From Saccharomonospora cyanea NA-134 (GTDB lineage: Bacteria > Actinomycetota > Actinomycetes > Mycobacteriales > Pseudonocardiaceae): a stretch of DNA of 64,000 bases. The position numbers and the translations under genes are program-made. The notes under the pieces were generated by a model, which saw only the letters and a list, made by a program, of their open reading frames with translations, had not been told where the DNA came from and did not search any database. The DNA is taken from NCBI RefSeq assembly GCF_000244975.1, contig NZ_CM001440.1, positions 1,787,538 to 1,851,537 of the forward strand. The letters run 5' to 3'. Each line of letters opens with the position of its first letter. Position 1 is the stretch's first letter. Of this stretch, positions 9,478-18,392 are shown piece after piece.

Positions 9478-10473
9478 ATGCCGAAACCAGCCGTGGCGAT
9501 CATCGGAACGGGAGGCACCGTCAGCGGTGTGGCGCCGTCGCGGACGTCCTTCCACCGCTACGAGGGTGGGCGGCTGCGTATCCGCGATCTCACCGAGGAG
9601 CTGCGCGACGAGCTCACCACGCTGGCCGACGTGTACCCGAGCGAGTTCCGCGGCGCCAGTCCGCCCGGGCTGCGGCTGGCCGACTACCGCGAACTCACGC
9701 TCCGGGTCGACGCGTTGCTCACCGATGTCGACGCGGTCGTCGTCACGACGGGCACCCAGTTTCTGGAGGAGCTGGCGTACTGGCTCGACCTCACGGTGCG
9801 CAGCCCCAAACCGGTGGTGGTCACCGGCTCGATGAGGCCGTGGAACGTCCTGGGCAGTGACGCTCCCGCCAACCTCTACAACGCCGTGTCGCTGGCCGCC
9901 TCCGCACGCACCACCGGCTTCGGCACCGTGGTGCTGTTCAACGACGAGATCGTCGCCGCCCGTGAGGTGACCAAGACCAGCACGCTGCGGCTGCACGCCT
10001 TCCAGGCTCGGGACCACGGGCGTCTCGGGACGGTGGACGGGGAGCACATCCGGTTGCCCCGCGCGCCCGCCCGATCGGCCGATGTGGGAACCGACCGGTG
10101 GCGGACGCCTTTCGACGTGCGGGAGCTGGCTGGGGACCGGCTCCCCGTTGTGGAGATCGTCCTGTCCTACGTCGAGGCCGGCGCCGCGACGGTCGACGGA
10201 CCCCTCGACGCCGGAGCCGACGGGATCGTGATGGCGGGGGAGCCGTCGGCGGCGCAACTGGCCTCGATCAGACGCGCTGTCGAACACGGCGTGCTCGTCG
10301 TCGCCGCGAGCCGGAACGGCTCGGGAGCCGTCTACCGCAGTGGGATGCCCGAGATCCCCGCAGCGGAGGATCTGCTCCCGCAGAAGGCCCGGATGCTGCT
10401 TGTCCTGGCGTTGGGCGTCGGCGGCGACCGCGCGCGGGCCCACACGCTGTTCGAGACCTACCGGGCGCCGTAG
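9478..10473 (+). CDS. Asparaginase/glutaminase-family protein with altered active-site motif
   Basis: 331 aa, the usual length of a bacterial L-asparaginase subunit. The first signature is intact (IIGTGGTVSG, nucleophile Thr14), as are VVVTGSMRP and a Lys at 166 in REVTKTST. The second signature, normally HGTDT, reads T91-G-T93-Q94-F95: the His is Thr and the substrate-carboxylate-binding Asp (Asp90 of E. coli AnsB) is Gln. It should therefore be catalytically related to, but not identical in specificity with, asparaginase; hydrolysis of a different amide or lactone is possible. No signal peptide, so cytoplasmic. It is divergent from the NRPS operon. GGAGG lies only one base before the ATG, unusually close. 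The family call is firm; the substrate is unknown. Confidence 0.85.
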   Translation: MPKPAVAIIGTGGTVSGVAPSRTSFHRYEGGRLRIRDLTEELRDELTTLADVYPSEFRGASPPGLRLADYRELTLRVDALLTDVDAVVVTTGTQFLEELAYWLDLTVRSPKPVVVTGSMRPWNVLGSDAPANLYNAVSLAASARTTGFGTVVLFNDEIVAAREVTKTSTLRLHAFQARDHGRLGTVDGEHIRLPRAPARSADVGTDRWRTPFDVRELAGDRLPVVEIVLSYVEAGAATVDGPLDAGADGIVMAGEPSAAQLASIRRAVEHGVLVVAASRNGSGAVYRSGMPEIPAAEDLLPQKARMLLVLALGVGGDRARAHTLFETYRAP

Positions 10474-10496
10474 TGCTCGGTGGGGTGGTGTGACGA

Positions 10497-10522
10497 GGCC
10501 GGGTGGATCGCGGGACCCGGCC
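10497..10522 (+). terminator. Hairpin after asparaginase homologue
   Basis: GGCCGGGT (10497-10504) pairs perfectly with ACCCGGCC (10515-10522) across a 10-base loop, 24 bases after the stop codon. There is no T-tract, which is common for actinomycete terminators. Confidence 0.5.
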
Positions 10523-10563
10523 GCTGTCGCACCGCCGTCCAAATCGACGGAAAGGATAGGGAG

Positions 10564-10965
10564 ATGGCCAGACTGTTGTCGCGGATCGGCCGGTCCGCCG
10601 GAGTGGCCGCACTCGCGTGTGCCGCCGCGCTCGGTGCGGGGACGGCGGCCGCGCAGGCGGAGGAGTCCGCGGAGACGTGGCAGGTGTCCTACGGGAGCGC
10701 GAGCGCGTCCGGCACGCACTACACCGAGAACCGCCAGATCGTCGTGGAGGGGGAACTGCGCAACACCGGCGACGGCTGCTACACGCTTGAGTACATATAC
10801 GTCTACGACTTCTCAGGCCATTCGGGAACGCTCTCGACGGTGTGCGGACCGGGCAGCGACGAGTTCACCACCCCGGTGGGCTACGACAGCATCATGTCCT
10901 CGGTGAGGGTGTACCTGTGTAAGGGCACCGGGGAGACGAACGACTGCGAGAGCGTGCTTCTCTGA
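10564..10965 (+). CDS. Small secreted protein, four cysteines in mature part
   Basis: 133 aa, start ATG at 10564 preceded by AAAGGATAGGGAG. Residues 1 to about 33 form a Sec signal peptide (RIGR, then an Ala/Leu-rich core ending GTAAAQAEE). The mature part of about 100 residues is rich in Ser, Thr, Tyr and Gly and has four Cys, enough for two disulfides. The pattern VEGELRNTGDGCYTLEY suggests a compact beta-sandwich. I do not recognise a named family. It is followed by a strong bidirectional terminator and appears to be a single-gene unit. Confidence 0.75.
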   Translation: MARLLSRIGRSAGVAALACAAALGAGTAAAQAEESAETWQVSYGSASASGTHYTENRQIVVEGELRNTGDGCYTLEYIYVYDFSGHSGTLSTVCGPGSDEFTTPVGYDSIMSSVRVYLCKGTGETNDCESVLL

Positions 10966-11011
10966 CCGTCGGGGACACCCGGCGGTGACGCGTTCCGAAC
11001 CCGGCGCGTAC

Positions 11012-11051
11012 ACGACGGTGGCGGCCACCCACAGGGGGCCGCCACCGTCGT
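11012..11051. terminator. Bidirectional terminator hairpin
   Basis: ACGACGGTGGCGGCC (11012-11026) and GGCCGCCACCGTCGT (11037-11051) are perfect 15-base inverted arms around a 10-base loop, exactly between two convergent genes (stops at 10965 and 11063). It is the clearest terminator in the window. Confidence 0.85.
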
Positions 11052-11062
11052 CTGTACCAGGC

Positions 11063-11341
11063 TCAGTCGTCCTTCTTCTGCTGCTCCAGGCGTTCGATCT
11101 CCTCCGCCGGGACGGCCACGGGACGTAGCCTCGCCCACAGCACGAACAGTCCCGTGAAGATCAGCATGCCGATGCCGGTCCACAGGTTGATGTTGATGTC
11201 GGCCGCCTTGGCGATGTCCTCGTCGGTGGTGAAGCCGACCCCCATCACCGTCAACACGACGCCGTAGACGCCGGTCAGGAGTGCGATCACCAATCGGATG
11301 TCGAAGGCCCTGGCACGGCGGGTCTCGGAGGTGTTCGTCAT
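11063..11341 (-). CDS. Small membrane protein paired with sodium:solute symporter
   Basis: 92 aa with two predicted membrane helices (about 16-36 and 53-72) and a charged C-terminal tail (EEIERLEQQKKDD). Its ATG has a GGAGGCGG site that begins at the stop codon of the upstream symporter, 12 bases away, so the two are one transcript. Small two-helix proteins of this kind often accompany SSS transporters; a role as an accessory or stability subunit is inferred. No catalytic motif is visible. Confidence 0.8.
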   Translation of the reverse strand: MTNTSETRRARAFDIRLVIALLTGVYGVVLTVMGVGFTTDEDIAKAADININLWTGIGMLIFTGLFVLWARLRPVAVPAEEIERLEQQKKDD

Positions 11342-11353
11342 GGTTACCGCCTC

Positions 11354-13054
11354 CTAGAAGATGATGTTGAACAGGATGGTGACGGCCAGCACGATGCCCG
11401 CGAGCAGACCCGGACGGCGGTACCAGCCCGCGTCCTCGCCCGTCGTGGAGTGCTTCAGGTTCTCCTTCGGGGTCAGAGAGTAGACCAACCCCACGAGCTG
11501 AGCCTCGGGCTTCGGCTGCGTGGCGTAGGTGACGGCGACGCTCACCACGATGTCGACCACGAACGCGGCGCCCGCGCCGACGAACGACGCACCCTGGCCC
11601 GGCAGGTCCCACACCCCGGTCTCGGCAAGCAGGAAGACGCCGACCGCGGCGGCGGTACCGCTGACCAGACCGGTCCAACCCGCCGTGGGTGTCATGCGCT
11701 TCCAGAACATACCGAGGATGAACGTCGCGAACAGCGGCGCGTTGAAGAACGAGAACAGCTGCTGCAGGTAGTCCATCAGGTTGGCGTACGACGCGGCGAT
11801 GAACGCGGTGCCGATGGCCAGGATCGTGGCGATCACGGTGACCATCCGGCCTGCCCGCAGGTAGTAGCCGTCCGGCTTGCCCTTGACGACGTACGCCTGC
11901 CAGATGTCGTAGGTGAACACCGTGTTGAACGAGCTCAGGTTCGCCGCCATACCGGCCATGAACGACGCCAGCAGACCCGCGATGGCGATGCCGAGCATGC
12001 CGTTGGGCAGCAGGTCACGCATGAGCAGCAGGAGGGCGTCGTTGAACGTCGCGCCACTCGGGGCTTCCTCACCGGCCAGCAGCGCGGCCTTGTTCTCGCC
12101 CGCCAGCTCGGTCACCGTGACGCCCGCGATCATGCCCGGGATGATGACGATGAACGGCACCAGCATCTTCGGAATCGCGCCGATGATCGGCGTGCGGCGG
12201 GCCGCCGACATGCTCTTCGACGCCATCGCCCGCTGCACCTCGACGAAGTTCGTCGTCCAGTACCCGAACGACAGCACGAAGCCCAGACCGAAGACGATGC
12301 CGAGGACCGACAGGAAGTTGCTGCCGAACCCGGTGAGCTGGTTACCGGGCCAGGAGCTGAGCTGCTCGGCGCCACCGGGGCCCGCGGAGACCCGTTCGAC
12401 GAGTCCCTGCCAGCCACCGACCTTGGCCAGTCCCACGATGGTCAGCGGCAGCAGGGCCGCCACGATGACGAAGAACTGGAGCACCTCGTTGTAGATGGCG
12501 GCCGACAGCCCACCGAGCGCGGTGTACGCGAGGACGATCACCGCGGCCAGGAGGACCGAAACCCAGATCGGCCAGCCGAGCAGCAGGTTGACGACCAGGG
12601 CGAGCAGGTAGAGGTTCGCCCCCGCGATGAGGATCTGCGCCAGCGCGAAGCTGATGCCGTTGACGAGGTGCGCGGGCTTGCCGAAGCGTCGCAACATGAA
12701 CTCGGGAACGCTGCGCACCTTGGAGCCGTAGTAGAACGGCATCATCACGATGCCGAGGAACAGCATGGCGGGCACCGCGCCGATCCAGAAGTAGTGCGCG
12801 GTCGGCATGCCGTACTGGGCGCCGTTGGCCGACATGCCCATGACCTCGATCGCGCCGAGGTTGGCGGCGACGAAGGCCAGACCGGTCACCCACGCGGGCA
12901 GCGACCGGCCGGACAGGAAGAAGTCGAGACTCGTCGACACCTGTCTGCGGGCCAGGTAGCCGATACCGAGCACGAGTAGGAAATAGAAAGCGAGCAACAC
13001 GTAGTCGATCGCTCCTGCATCAAGCCGCAGGTCCGCTTCAGCGAGGACGTGCAC
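11354..13054 (-). CDS. Sodium:solute symporter (SSS family), probably sugar
   Basis: 566 aa, GTG start with GGAGGTGG upstream. About 14 hydrophobic helices. The N-terminal part reads like the Na+/galactose transporter vSGLT: LSGRSLPAWVTGLAFVAANL followed by MPFYYGSKVRSVPEF and ILIAGANLYLLAL. Such proteins import a sugar with sodium. Because galT lies directly upstream on the same strand and galK and a secreted GH2 enzyme are next door, galactose or a galactoside-derived sugar is the likely substrate (inference from context). Its small membrane partner is 12 bases downstream. The 139-base gap to galT contains a short CCGGC-GAAA-GCCGG hairpin (13150-13163). Confidence 0.92.
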   Translation of the reverse strand: MHVLAEADLRLDAGAIDYVLLAFYFLLVLGIGYLARRQVSTSLDFFLSGRSLPAWVTGLAFVAANLGAIEVMGMSANGAQYGMPTAHYFWIGAVPAMLFLGIVMMPFYYGSKVRSVPEFMLRRFGKPAHLVNGISFALAQILIAGANLYLLALVVNLLLGWPIWVSVLLAAVIVLAYTALGGLSAAIYNEVLQFFVIVAALLPLTIVGLAKVGGWQGLVERVSAGPGGAEQLSSWPGNQLTGFGSNFLSVLGIVFGLGFVLSFGYWTTNFVEVQRAMASKSMSAARRTPIIGAIPKMLVPFIVIIPGMIAGVTVTELAGENKAALLAGEEAPSGATFNDALLLLMRDLLPNGMLGIAIAGLLASFMAGMAANLSSFNTVFTYDIWQAYVVKGKPDGYYLRAGRMVTVIATILAIGTAFIAASYANLMDYLQQLFSFFNAPLFATFILGMFWKRMTPTAGWTGLVSGTAAAVGVFLLAETGVWDLPGQGASFVGAGAAFVVDIVVSVAVTYATQPKPEAQLVGLVYSLTPKENLKHSTTGEDAGWYRRPGLLAGIVLAVTILFNIIF

Positions 13055-13193
13055 GGCCCACCTCCGGGGTCAACGAGAAGTCACGCCAATTTGTCGAACG
13101 GCCACCGCGCGGCATCGTCGACCCGCGCGCCGGTCCCCTGGTTTCGATTCCGGCGAAAGCCGGCCACTGTGGACGTATCGGTCGGTCGTCTGG

Positions 13194-14270
13194 TCACACC
13201 TCCCGAAGTCTCTGCGCGACGTCTTCGGGCAGCACGTCGGTGATGAAGGCGTTCATCCCCGACTCGGAGCCCGCCAAGTATTTCAGCTTGTCGGCCGAGC
13301 GGCGGATCGAGAACAGTTGCAGGTGCAGCCGGCTCAGGTCCTCGTCGTCACTGTTGGGCGCCTGGTGCCACGCCGAGATGTACGGCAGGGGAGCATCGTA
13401 GAGGCGGTCGAACCGCCGCAGCACGTCGAGGTAGAGCGTCGCGAAGTCGTCGCGTTCGGCGTCGTCGAGTTCGGGGATGGTCCGTACCTTGCGCAGCGGG
13501 TGGATGTGCACCTCCACCGGCCAGCGCGCCGCCGCGGGCACGAACGCCACCCAGTGGGCGTTCTCGGCGATCACGCGCAGTCCGGCGGCCCTCTCGGCGG
13601 CCACGACGTCGGCGTGCAGGTCGCGGCCGGTGCGTTCGCGGTATCGACGGGCGACGTCCAGCATCCGCCCGGTCCGGGGCGTCACGAACGGGTAGGCGTA
13701 GATCTGGCCGTGTGGGTGGGAGAGTGTGACACCGATCTCGCGGCCCCTGCTCTCGAAACAGAACACCTGCTCCACGCCGTCGAGCGCGGACAGCTCGGTG
13801 GTGCGGTCGGCCCAGGCGTCCACGACCAGCCGAGCCTGCGCCGGGGTGAGGTCGGCGAAGCGCGCGTTGTGGTCGCTGGTGAAGCAGACCACCTCGCAGC
13901 GGCCGAAGCCGGGCCGGACGTCGACGAGTGGGTGTCGCACGTCGACGTCGCCGAGGTGCGCGCCCGTGGACAGGCTGGGGAAACGGTTCTCGAAGATCGC
14001 GACGGTGTACTCGGGGGCGGGGATCTCGGTCTGCCTGCCGTCACGCGACGGGCACAGGGGGCAGTCGTCGCGGGCGGGCATGAACGTGCGGTTCTGGCGG
14101 TGGGAGGCCATCATCACCCACTCGTCCAGCAGCGGGTCCCACCGCAGTTGCGAGGCGGTGCTGACGGAGGGCAGTTCCCTCGGGTCCGGCTGCGCGGGCA
14201 CGGTCTCGCCATCGGCGGCGAAGTACAGCAGCTCGCGGCCGTCGGCCAACGTCGTGCGCGTCCTCTTCAC
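13194..14270 (-). CDS. galT: Galactose-1-phosphate uridylyltransferase
   Basis: 358 aa. Leloir-pathway enzyme exchanging UMP between UDP-glucose and galactose-1-phosphate. The active-site block SHPHGQIYAYPF carries the HPH nucleophile histidine; CPLCPSRDG is the N-terminal zinc-type Cys pair and NRFPSL the conserved segment before it. It precedes the sodium:solute symporter on the same strand and is divergent from the GH2 glycosidase. galK is nearby, but on the far side of the GH2 gene. No galE or galM is seen in the window. Confidence 0.96.
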   Translation of the reverse strand: MKRTRTTLADGRELLYFAADGETVPAQPDPRELPSVSTASQLRWDPLLDEWVMMASHRQNRTFMPARDDCPLCPSRDGRQTEIPAPEYTVAIFENRFPSLSTGAHLGDVDVRHPLVDVRPGFGRCEVVCFTSDHNARFADLTPAQARLVVDAWADRTTELSALDGVEQVFCFESRGREIGVTLSHPHGQIYAYPFVTPRTGRMLDVARRYRERTGRDLHADVVAAERAAGLRVIAENAHWVAFVPAAARWPVEVHIHPLRKVRTIPELDDAERDDFATLYLDVLRRFDRLYDAPLPYISAWHQAPNSDDEDLSRLHLQLFSIRRSADKLKYLAGSESGMNAFITDVLPEDVAQRLREV

Positions 14271-14619
14271 CGGTCCCGCATCCTCTCGATCTCACTCGAT
14301 GTGCCGATCAGAGAAATTCAACCACGAAGCAACAGAAACGAACAGACGAGGGTGGTAACCGGCCCGTATCGTCTCGACTACGCCGAACGAGTCAGTGTCC
14401 CCCGGGTGCCGCCACCGGGCTGCACGCGCGGTGGTGCCCGCACCATCAGTGCCCGACGGGCCCTGGTGTTGGAACGTGGTCGATACTGCGTGCAAGTGTT
14501 GACACTCTGAGTCGTCATGTGTGAAATGCTTCACGCCGGTGAGCTCCCGGGCGGGGCGGACCGGCGTGTCCGGCGTCGGCGGCGAGGCCGACGCGGTCCT
14601 TCTGCGAGGAGGGTGTTCG
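14271..14619. other. galT / GH2 divergent intergenic region
   Basis: 349 bases without a gene. The galT-proximal part (about 14318-14345) is unusually A-rich, with AACAGAAACGAACAGAC, and could be a DeoR-type binding site. The GH2-proximal part holds the promoter described separately. No RNA gene was recognised. Confidence 0.5.
14495..14534 (+). promoter_or_regulatory. Putative promoter with two inverted repeats upstream of GH2 gene
   Basis: TTGACA (14499-14504), a 17-base spacer and TGAAAT (14522-14527) fit a sigma-70-type promoter. AGTGT-TG-ACACT (14495-14506) surrounds the -35 and GTGAA-ATGC-TTCAC (14521-14534) covers the -10, so a repressor bound there would block transcription. The DeoR protein encoded 4 kb away is one candidate. 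Confidence 0.5.
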
Positions 14620-17166
14620 ATGCTGCCACCCGCACCACCGACTCGACCACGTCGCCGCAGGTTCGGTTCCCGGACCGGGCTCGCCGCGTTGGCGGCGCTG
14701 CTGGCCACGACGCTGAACCCGGCGGCCGCCGCGGAGCCCACGGAAACCACGGAGAGCTGGACCATGGGCGAACCGCGACTGGTGACGCCGTGGACCCACG
14801 ACGTGTCACCCGACAACGCGCTCCCGGAGTACCCCCGGCCGCAACTCACCCGCCCCGAATGGCGCAACCTCAACGGCGTCTGGGAGTTCGCGGGCGCCAC
14901 CGAGGGGGAGGAACCACCGTTCGGTGAAACGCTGCCGGAGCGCATCCTCGTGCCGTATCCGACGGAGTCGGCGTTGTCCGGTATCCAACGGCACGAGGAT
15001 CACATGTGGTACCGCCGGACGTTCGACGTGCCCAGGAAGTGGCGGATCGGCGAGCACAACCGGCTCGTCCTGCACTTCGGAGCCGTCGACTACGAGGCCA
15101 CGGTGTATGTGAACGGGCGAGAGGTCGCCTCGCACACCGGCGGCTACGGCGCGTTCTCCGCCGACGTCACCGACGCGCTGAAACCGCATGGCGAGCAGGA
15201 GATCGTCGTGGGTGTCACCGACCGCACCGACGCCACGTGGCAGCCGGTCGGCAAGCAACGGCGGGTCCCCGACCGCGGCATCTTCTACGAGGGCGCGTCG
15301 GGTATCTGGCAGACCGTGTGGCTGGAGCCGGTGGCTTCCGCCCACGTCACCACGCTCGACATGGTGCCGGACATCGACACGTCCACGCTGAACCTCACGG
15401 TGAACACCGTGGGCGCCTCCGAGCGCACGACCGTGGAGGCCGTGGTGCGGGACGGCCGCCGCGTCGTCAGCCGCACCCGAGGCGACGCGGACGAACCACT
15501 CTCCCTGCCGGTGCCGAACGCGAAACTGTGGTCGCCCGACTCGCCGTTCCTCTACGACCTCGACGTGGTGCTGCGTGACGGCGACGGGCGCGGCCGTCCG
15601 GTGGACCGTGTGTCGTCCTACTTCGGCATGCGCGAGATCGGGATGGCCGAGGGCGAGGACGGCAGGCTGCGGATCACCCTCAACGGCGAGATCCTGTTCC
15701 TGATGTCCACTCTGGACCAGGGTTACTGGCCCGACGGCATCTACACCGCGCCCACCGACGAGGCCCTGCGGTGGGATCTCGAGGCGCACAAGCGCCTGGG
15801 CTTCAACACCGTGCGCAAGCACATCAAGACCGAGCCCGACCGCTGGTACTACCACGCCGACCGCCTCGGCCTGCTGGTCTGGCAGGACATGCCGTCGATG
15901 CGCACCGGCGGCAGGCCGCCCGCCGACGCGGCGGCGCAGTTCGAGGCCGAGCTCCACGAACTCGTGGAGGAGAAGAAGAACTGGACCTCGATCATCGGGT
16001 GGGTGCCGTTCAACGAGGGCTGGGGCGAGTGGTCACGGGAGGCCACCGGCCGCATCGCCGAGGAGGTCGCCGAGCAGGACCCGACCCGGCTCGTCAACGC
16101 GCACAGCGGCGTCAACTGCTGCGACTCGCTCGGTGACTCGGGCAAGGGCCACGTCATCGACTGGCACGCCTACGTCGGGCCGGCCACACCGACGCCCGAC
16201 GAGCACCGCGTGTCCATCGACGGCGAACACGGCGGCTTCGGCCTGGAGGTCGACGGCCACATGTGGTTCGGTGAAGGCCACGCCTACCAGATGCTGCCCG
16301 ACTCCGAGAGTCTGACGGCCGCGTACGTCGACAACCAGCGCGCCGTACTGCACGCCGCGCGGTCGTGTGGCATCAGCGGGGCGATCTACACCCAGATCAC
16401 CGACGTCGAACACGAGGTCAACGGCTTCTTCACCTACGACCGGCAGGTGGAGAAGATGGACTTCGAGGCCGTGCGCCGGGTCAACGAGGAGATCATCGAA
16501 GGCGCCGACGGCTCCGGCGACGGCGGTCCCGCCCCCGACCCGGGCACTCCGGGACTCGACGGCGTGCACGCCTACCCGTTCGACGAGGGTTCGGGCACGG
16601 TCGCCTCGGACGCGGTCGGTGATGCCGACGCCACGCTCACCGGCGCCGAGTGGACGGACGGCGTGCGCGGCGGCGCCGTGTCGTTCGGCGGCGCGGGAGA
16701 GGCCGACACGGGGACGGCGCTCGTCGACCCCGAGGGCAGCTACTCGGTGTCGGCGTGGGTGCGGCTCGACGAGGCGGGTGGCGGCTTCCAGACCGTCGTC
16801 AGCCAGGACACGGGAACCCACAGCGCCTTCTTCCTCCAGTACTCCGGACAGGACCAGCGGTGGGCGATGAGCTACGCCGGGCTGCGCGCGCTGTCGCCGG
16901 AGAAGCCGGAGCCCGGCCGGTGGTACCACCTCACGGGAGTCCGGGACGCCCAGGCCGGAACCCTCTCGCTGTACGTGGACGGGCAGCACGTCGACACGAA
17001 GAACGCGTGCCTGGCCGAGGGCGGTGACGGCAACACGGTGATCGGCCGCGCCCAGTACGGCGGACAGGAGGTCGACCACCTGCGCGGCGACGTCGACGAG
17101 GTCAGGGTCTTCGACCGCGCCCTGTCCCGGGACGAGGTCGCCGAGCTGGCTTCGGTGAGGAACTGA
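14620..17166 (+). CDS. Secreted glycoside hydrolase family 2 with C-terminal LamG-like domain
   Basis: 848 aa from ATG 14620 (GAGGAGGG upstream). A signal peptide with a twin-arginine-like RRRRFGSR ends near TLNPAAAAEP. Then come the GH2 sugar-binding jelly roll (MWYRRTFDVP, VNGREVASHTGGYGAFSADV), the immunoglobulin-like domain and the TIM barrel. The acid/base Glu is in VPFNEGWGEW (about 466) and the nucleophile probably in DGEHGGFG (about 536). After a Gly/Pro/Asp linker, residues about 665-845 form a LamG/concanavalin-type carbohydrate-binding domain (GSYSVSAWVRLDEAGGGF, LYVDGQHVDT). It likely releases sugars from an extracellular polymer or oligosaccharide. Beta-galactosidase activity would fit the galactose genes, but GH2 also includes glucuronidases and mannosidases. 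Confidence 0.9.
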   Translation: MLPPAPPTRPRRRRFGSRTGLAALAALLATTLNPAAAAEPTETTESWTMGEPRLVTPWTHDVSPDNALPEYPRPQLTRPEWRNLNGVWEFAGATEGEEPPFGETLPERILVPYPTESALSGIQRHEDHMWYRRTFDVPRKWRIGEHNRLVLHFGAVDYEATVYVNGREVASHTGGYGAFSADVTDALKPHGEQEIVVGVTDRTDATWQPVGKQRRVPDRGIFYEGASGIWQTVWLEPVASAHVTTLDMVPDIDTSTLNLTVNTVGASERTTVEAVVRDGRRVVSRTRGDADEPLSLPVPNAKLWSPDSPFLYDLDVVLRDGDGRGRPVDRVSSYFGMREIGMAEGEDGRLRITLNGEILFLMSTLDQGYWPDGIYTAPTDEALRWDLEAHKRLGFNTVRKHIKTEPDRWYYHADRLGLLVWQDMPSMRTGGRPPADAAAQFEAELHELVEEKKNWTSIIGWVPFNEGWGEWSREATGRIAEEVAEQDPTRLVNAHSGVNCCDSLGDSGKGHVIDWHAYVGPATPTPDEHRVSIDGEHGGFGLEVDGHMWFGEGHAYQMLPDSESLTAAYVDNQRAVLHAARSCGISGAIYTQITDVEHEVNGFFTYDRQVEKMDFEAVRRVNEEIIEGADGSGDGGPAPDPGTPGLDGVHAYPFDEGSGTVASDAVGDADATLTGAEWTDGVRGGAVSFGGAGEADTGTALVDPEGSYSVSAWVRLDEAGGGFQTVVSQDTGTHSAFFLQYSGQDQRWAMSYAGLRALSPEKPEPGRWYHLTGVRDAQAGTLSLYVDGQHVDTKNACLAEGGDGNTVIGRAQYGGQEVDHLRGDVDEVRVFDRALSRDEVAELASVRN

Positions 17167-17172
17167 GCAGGC

Positions 17173-17202
17173 GGTGCGGGGCGGTGAGTGCCGTCCCGCA
17201 CC
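17173..17202. terminator. Bidirectional terminator between GH2 and galK
   Basis: GGTGCGGGGCGG (17173-17184) and CCGTCCCGCACC (17191-17202) pair with one mismatched position across a 6-base loop, between the convergent stops at 17166 and 17211. Confidence 0.75.
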
Positions 17203-17210
17203 ACCTGGGG

Positions 17211-18392
17211 TCAACGGATTCGGCGCGCTCCCGGTGCGGGGGTGGCCGTGAAAGCGCTCGGCTCGGTGTAGCCCGAGTCGGCGAACGCCGTGCGCACCGC
17301 GTCGAACACCGTGTCGGCGCGGTCGTCCGGCACCAGCGCGATGACGCAGCCGCCGAATCCGCCGCCGGTCATCCGCGCACCCAGCGCACCTGCAGAGAGG
17401 GCGGCCTCCACCGCCGTGTCCAGCTCGCCGACGGTGACCTCGTAGTCGTCCCGCAGCGAGGCGTGCGACGCCGTGAGCAGGGGCCCGATCCCGTCGAGGT
17501 CGCCGTCACGCAGCCTGCGCACCGTGTCCGACACGCGGGCGTTCTCGGTGACCACGTGCCGCACTCGCCGCCGCTGCTCCTCACCGTCCACTCGCGACAG
17601 CGCGGTGGGAAGGTCGTCGAGGGCGACGTCGCGCAACGCGGGGACACCGAGGGCCGCGGCGGCGGCCTCGCAGGCGGCGCGGCGCTTGGCGTACTCGCCG
17701 TCGACCAGTCGGTGCGGGGCTCGGGTGTCGATCACGAGCAGCGTCCGGCCGTGGCGGGCCGGGTCGAACGGCACGTGCTCGGTGAGCAGCGACCGCGTGT
17801 CCAGGAACAGCACGTGGCCCTCCCGGCAGTTGACGGACGCCATCTGGTCCATCACGCCGCAGGGCATGCCGACGAAGTCGTTCTCGGCGCGCTGCGCCAA
17901 CCGCGCCAGTTCGGTGGGTTCGACACCCAGCTCGAACAGGTCGTTCAACGCTCCCGCCACGGCACATTCCAGGGCGGCCGACGACGACAGGCCCGCACCG
18001 GCCGGGACGTCGCCGTCCACGACGAGGTCGACCCCGCCCACGTCGTGGCCCGCGCTGCGCAGGCTCCACACCACGCCGGCGACGTAGGCGGCCCAGCCGG
18101 CGACCTCGCCGGGCCGGGTGCCGAGCTCCAGCGTGACCGGGTCGCCGGTCTCCTGCAGCGACAGCACACGTACCTGGGCACCGGGCGTCCGGCCCGCCGC
18201 GGCGCGCACACCCTGTGGCAGGGCCATGGGCAGCACGAACCCGTCGTTGTAGTCGGTGTGTTCACCGATGACGTTGACCCGCCCCGGTGCGGCCCACACC
18301 CCGTCCGGCTGCCTGCCGAAGGTCTCGGTGAACGCCGTGACCGCCGGGAGGACCTCGGAGCTCCGGGACGGGACGGTCGGCTCGTGGGTCAT
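17211..18392 (-). CDS. galK: Galactokinase
   Basis: 393 aa GHMP kinase. It phosphorylates galactose at C1 with ATP to feed GalT. Signatures visible: GRVNVIGEHTDYNDGFVLPM near the N-terminus (galactose binding), GAGLSSSAALE (ATP-binding GHMP loop) and GARMTGGGFGGCVIALV near the C-terminus. Its start overlaps the stop of the DeoR regulator by 4 bases (ATGA), so regulator and kinase form one transcript, convergent with the GH2 gene. Confidence 0.97.
   Translation of the reverse strand: MTHEPTVPSRSSEVLPAVTAFTETFGRQPDGVWAAPGRVNVIGEHTDYNDGFVLPMALPQGVRAAAGRTPGAQVRVLSLQETGDPVTLELGTRPGEVAGWAAYVAGVVWSLRSAGHDVGGVDLVVDGDVPAGAGLSSSAALECAVAGALNDLFELGVEPTELARLAQRAENDFVGMPCGVMDQMASVNCREGHVLFLDTRSLLTEHVPFDPARHGRTLLVIDTRAPHRLVDGEYAKRRAACEAAAAALGVPALRDVALDDLPTALSRVDGEEQRRRVRHVVTENARVSDTVRRLRDGDLDGIGPLLTASHASLRDDYEVTVGELDTAVEAALSAGALGARMTGGGFGGCVIALVPDDRADTVFDAVRTAFADSGYTEPSAFTATPAPGARRIR

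Noticed and set aside
11450-12979. 509-codon plus-strand frame opposite the symporter
   Set aside because: Composition is Arg/Asp/His-rich mirror of hydrophobic helices; no protein character.
14806-15957. 383-codon minus-strand frame inside the GH2 gene
   Set aside because: Lies wholly within a gene with both catalytic motifs; shadow frame.
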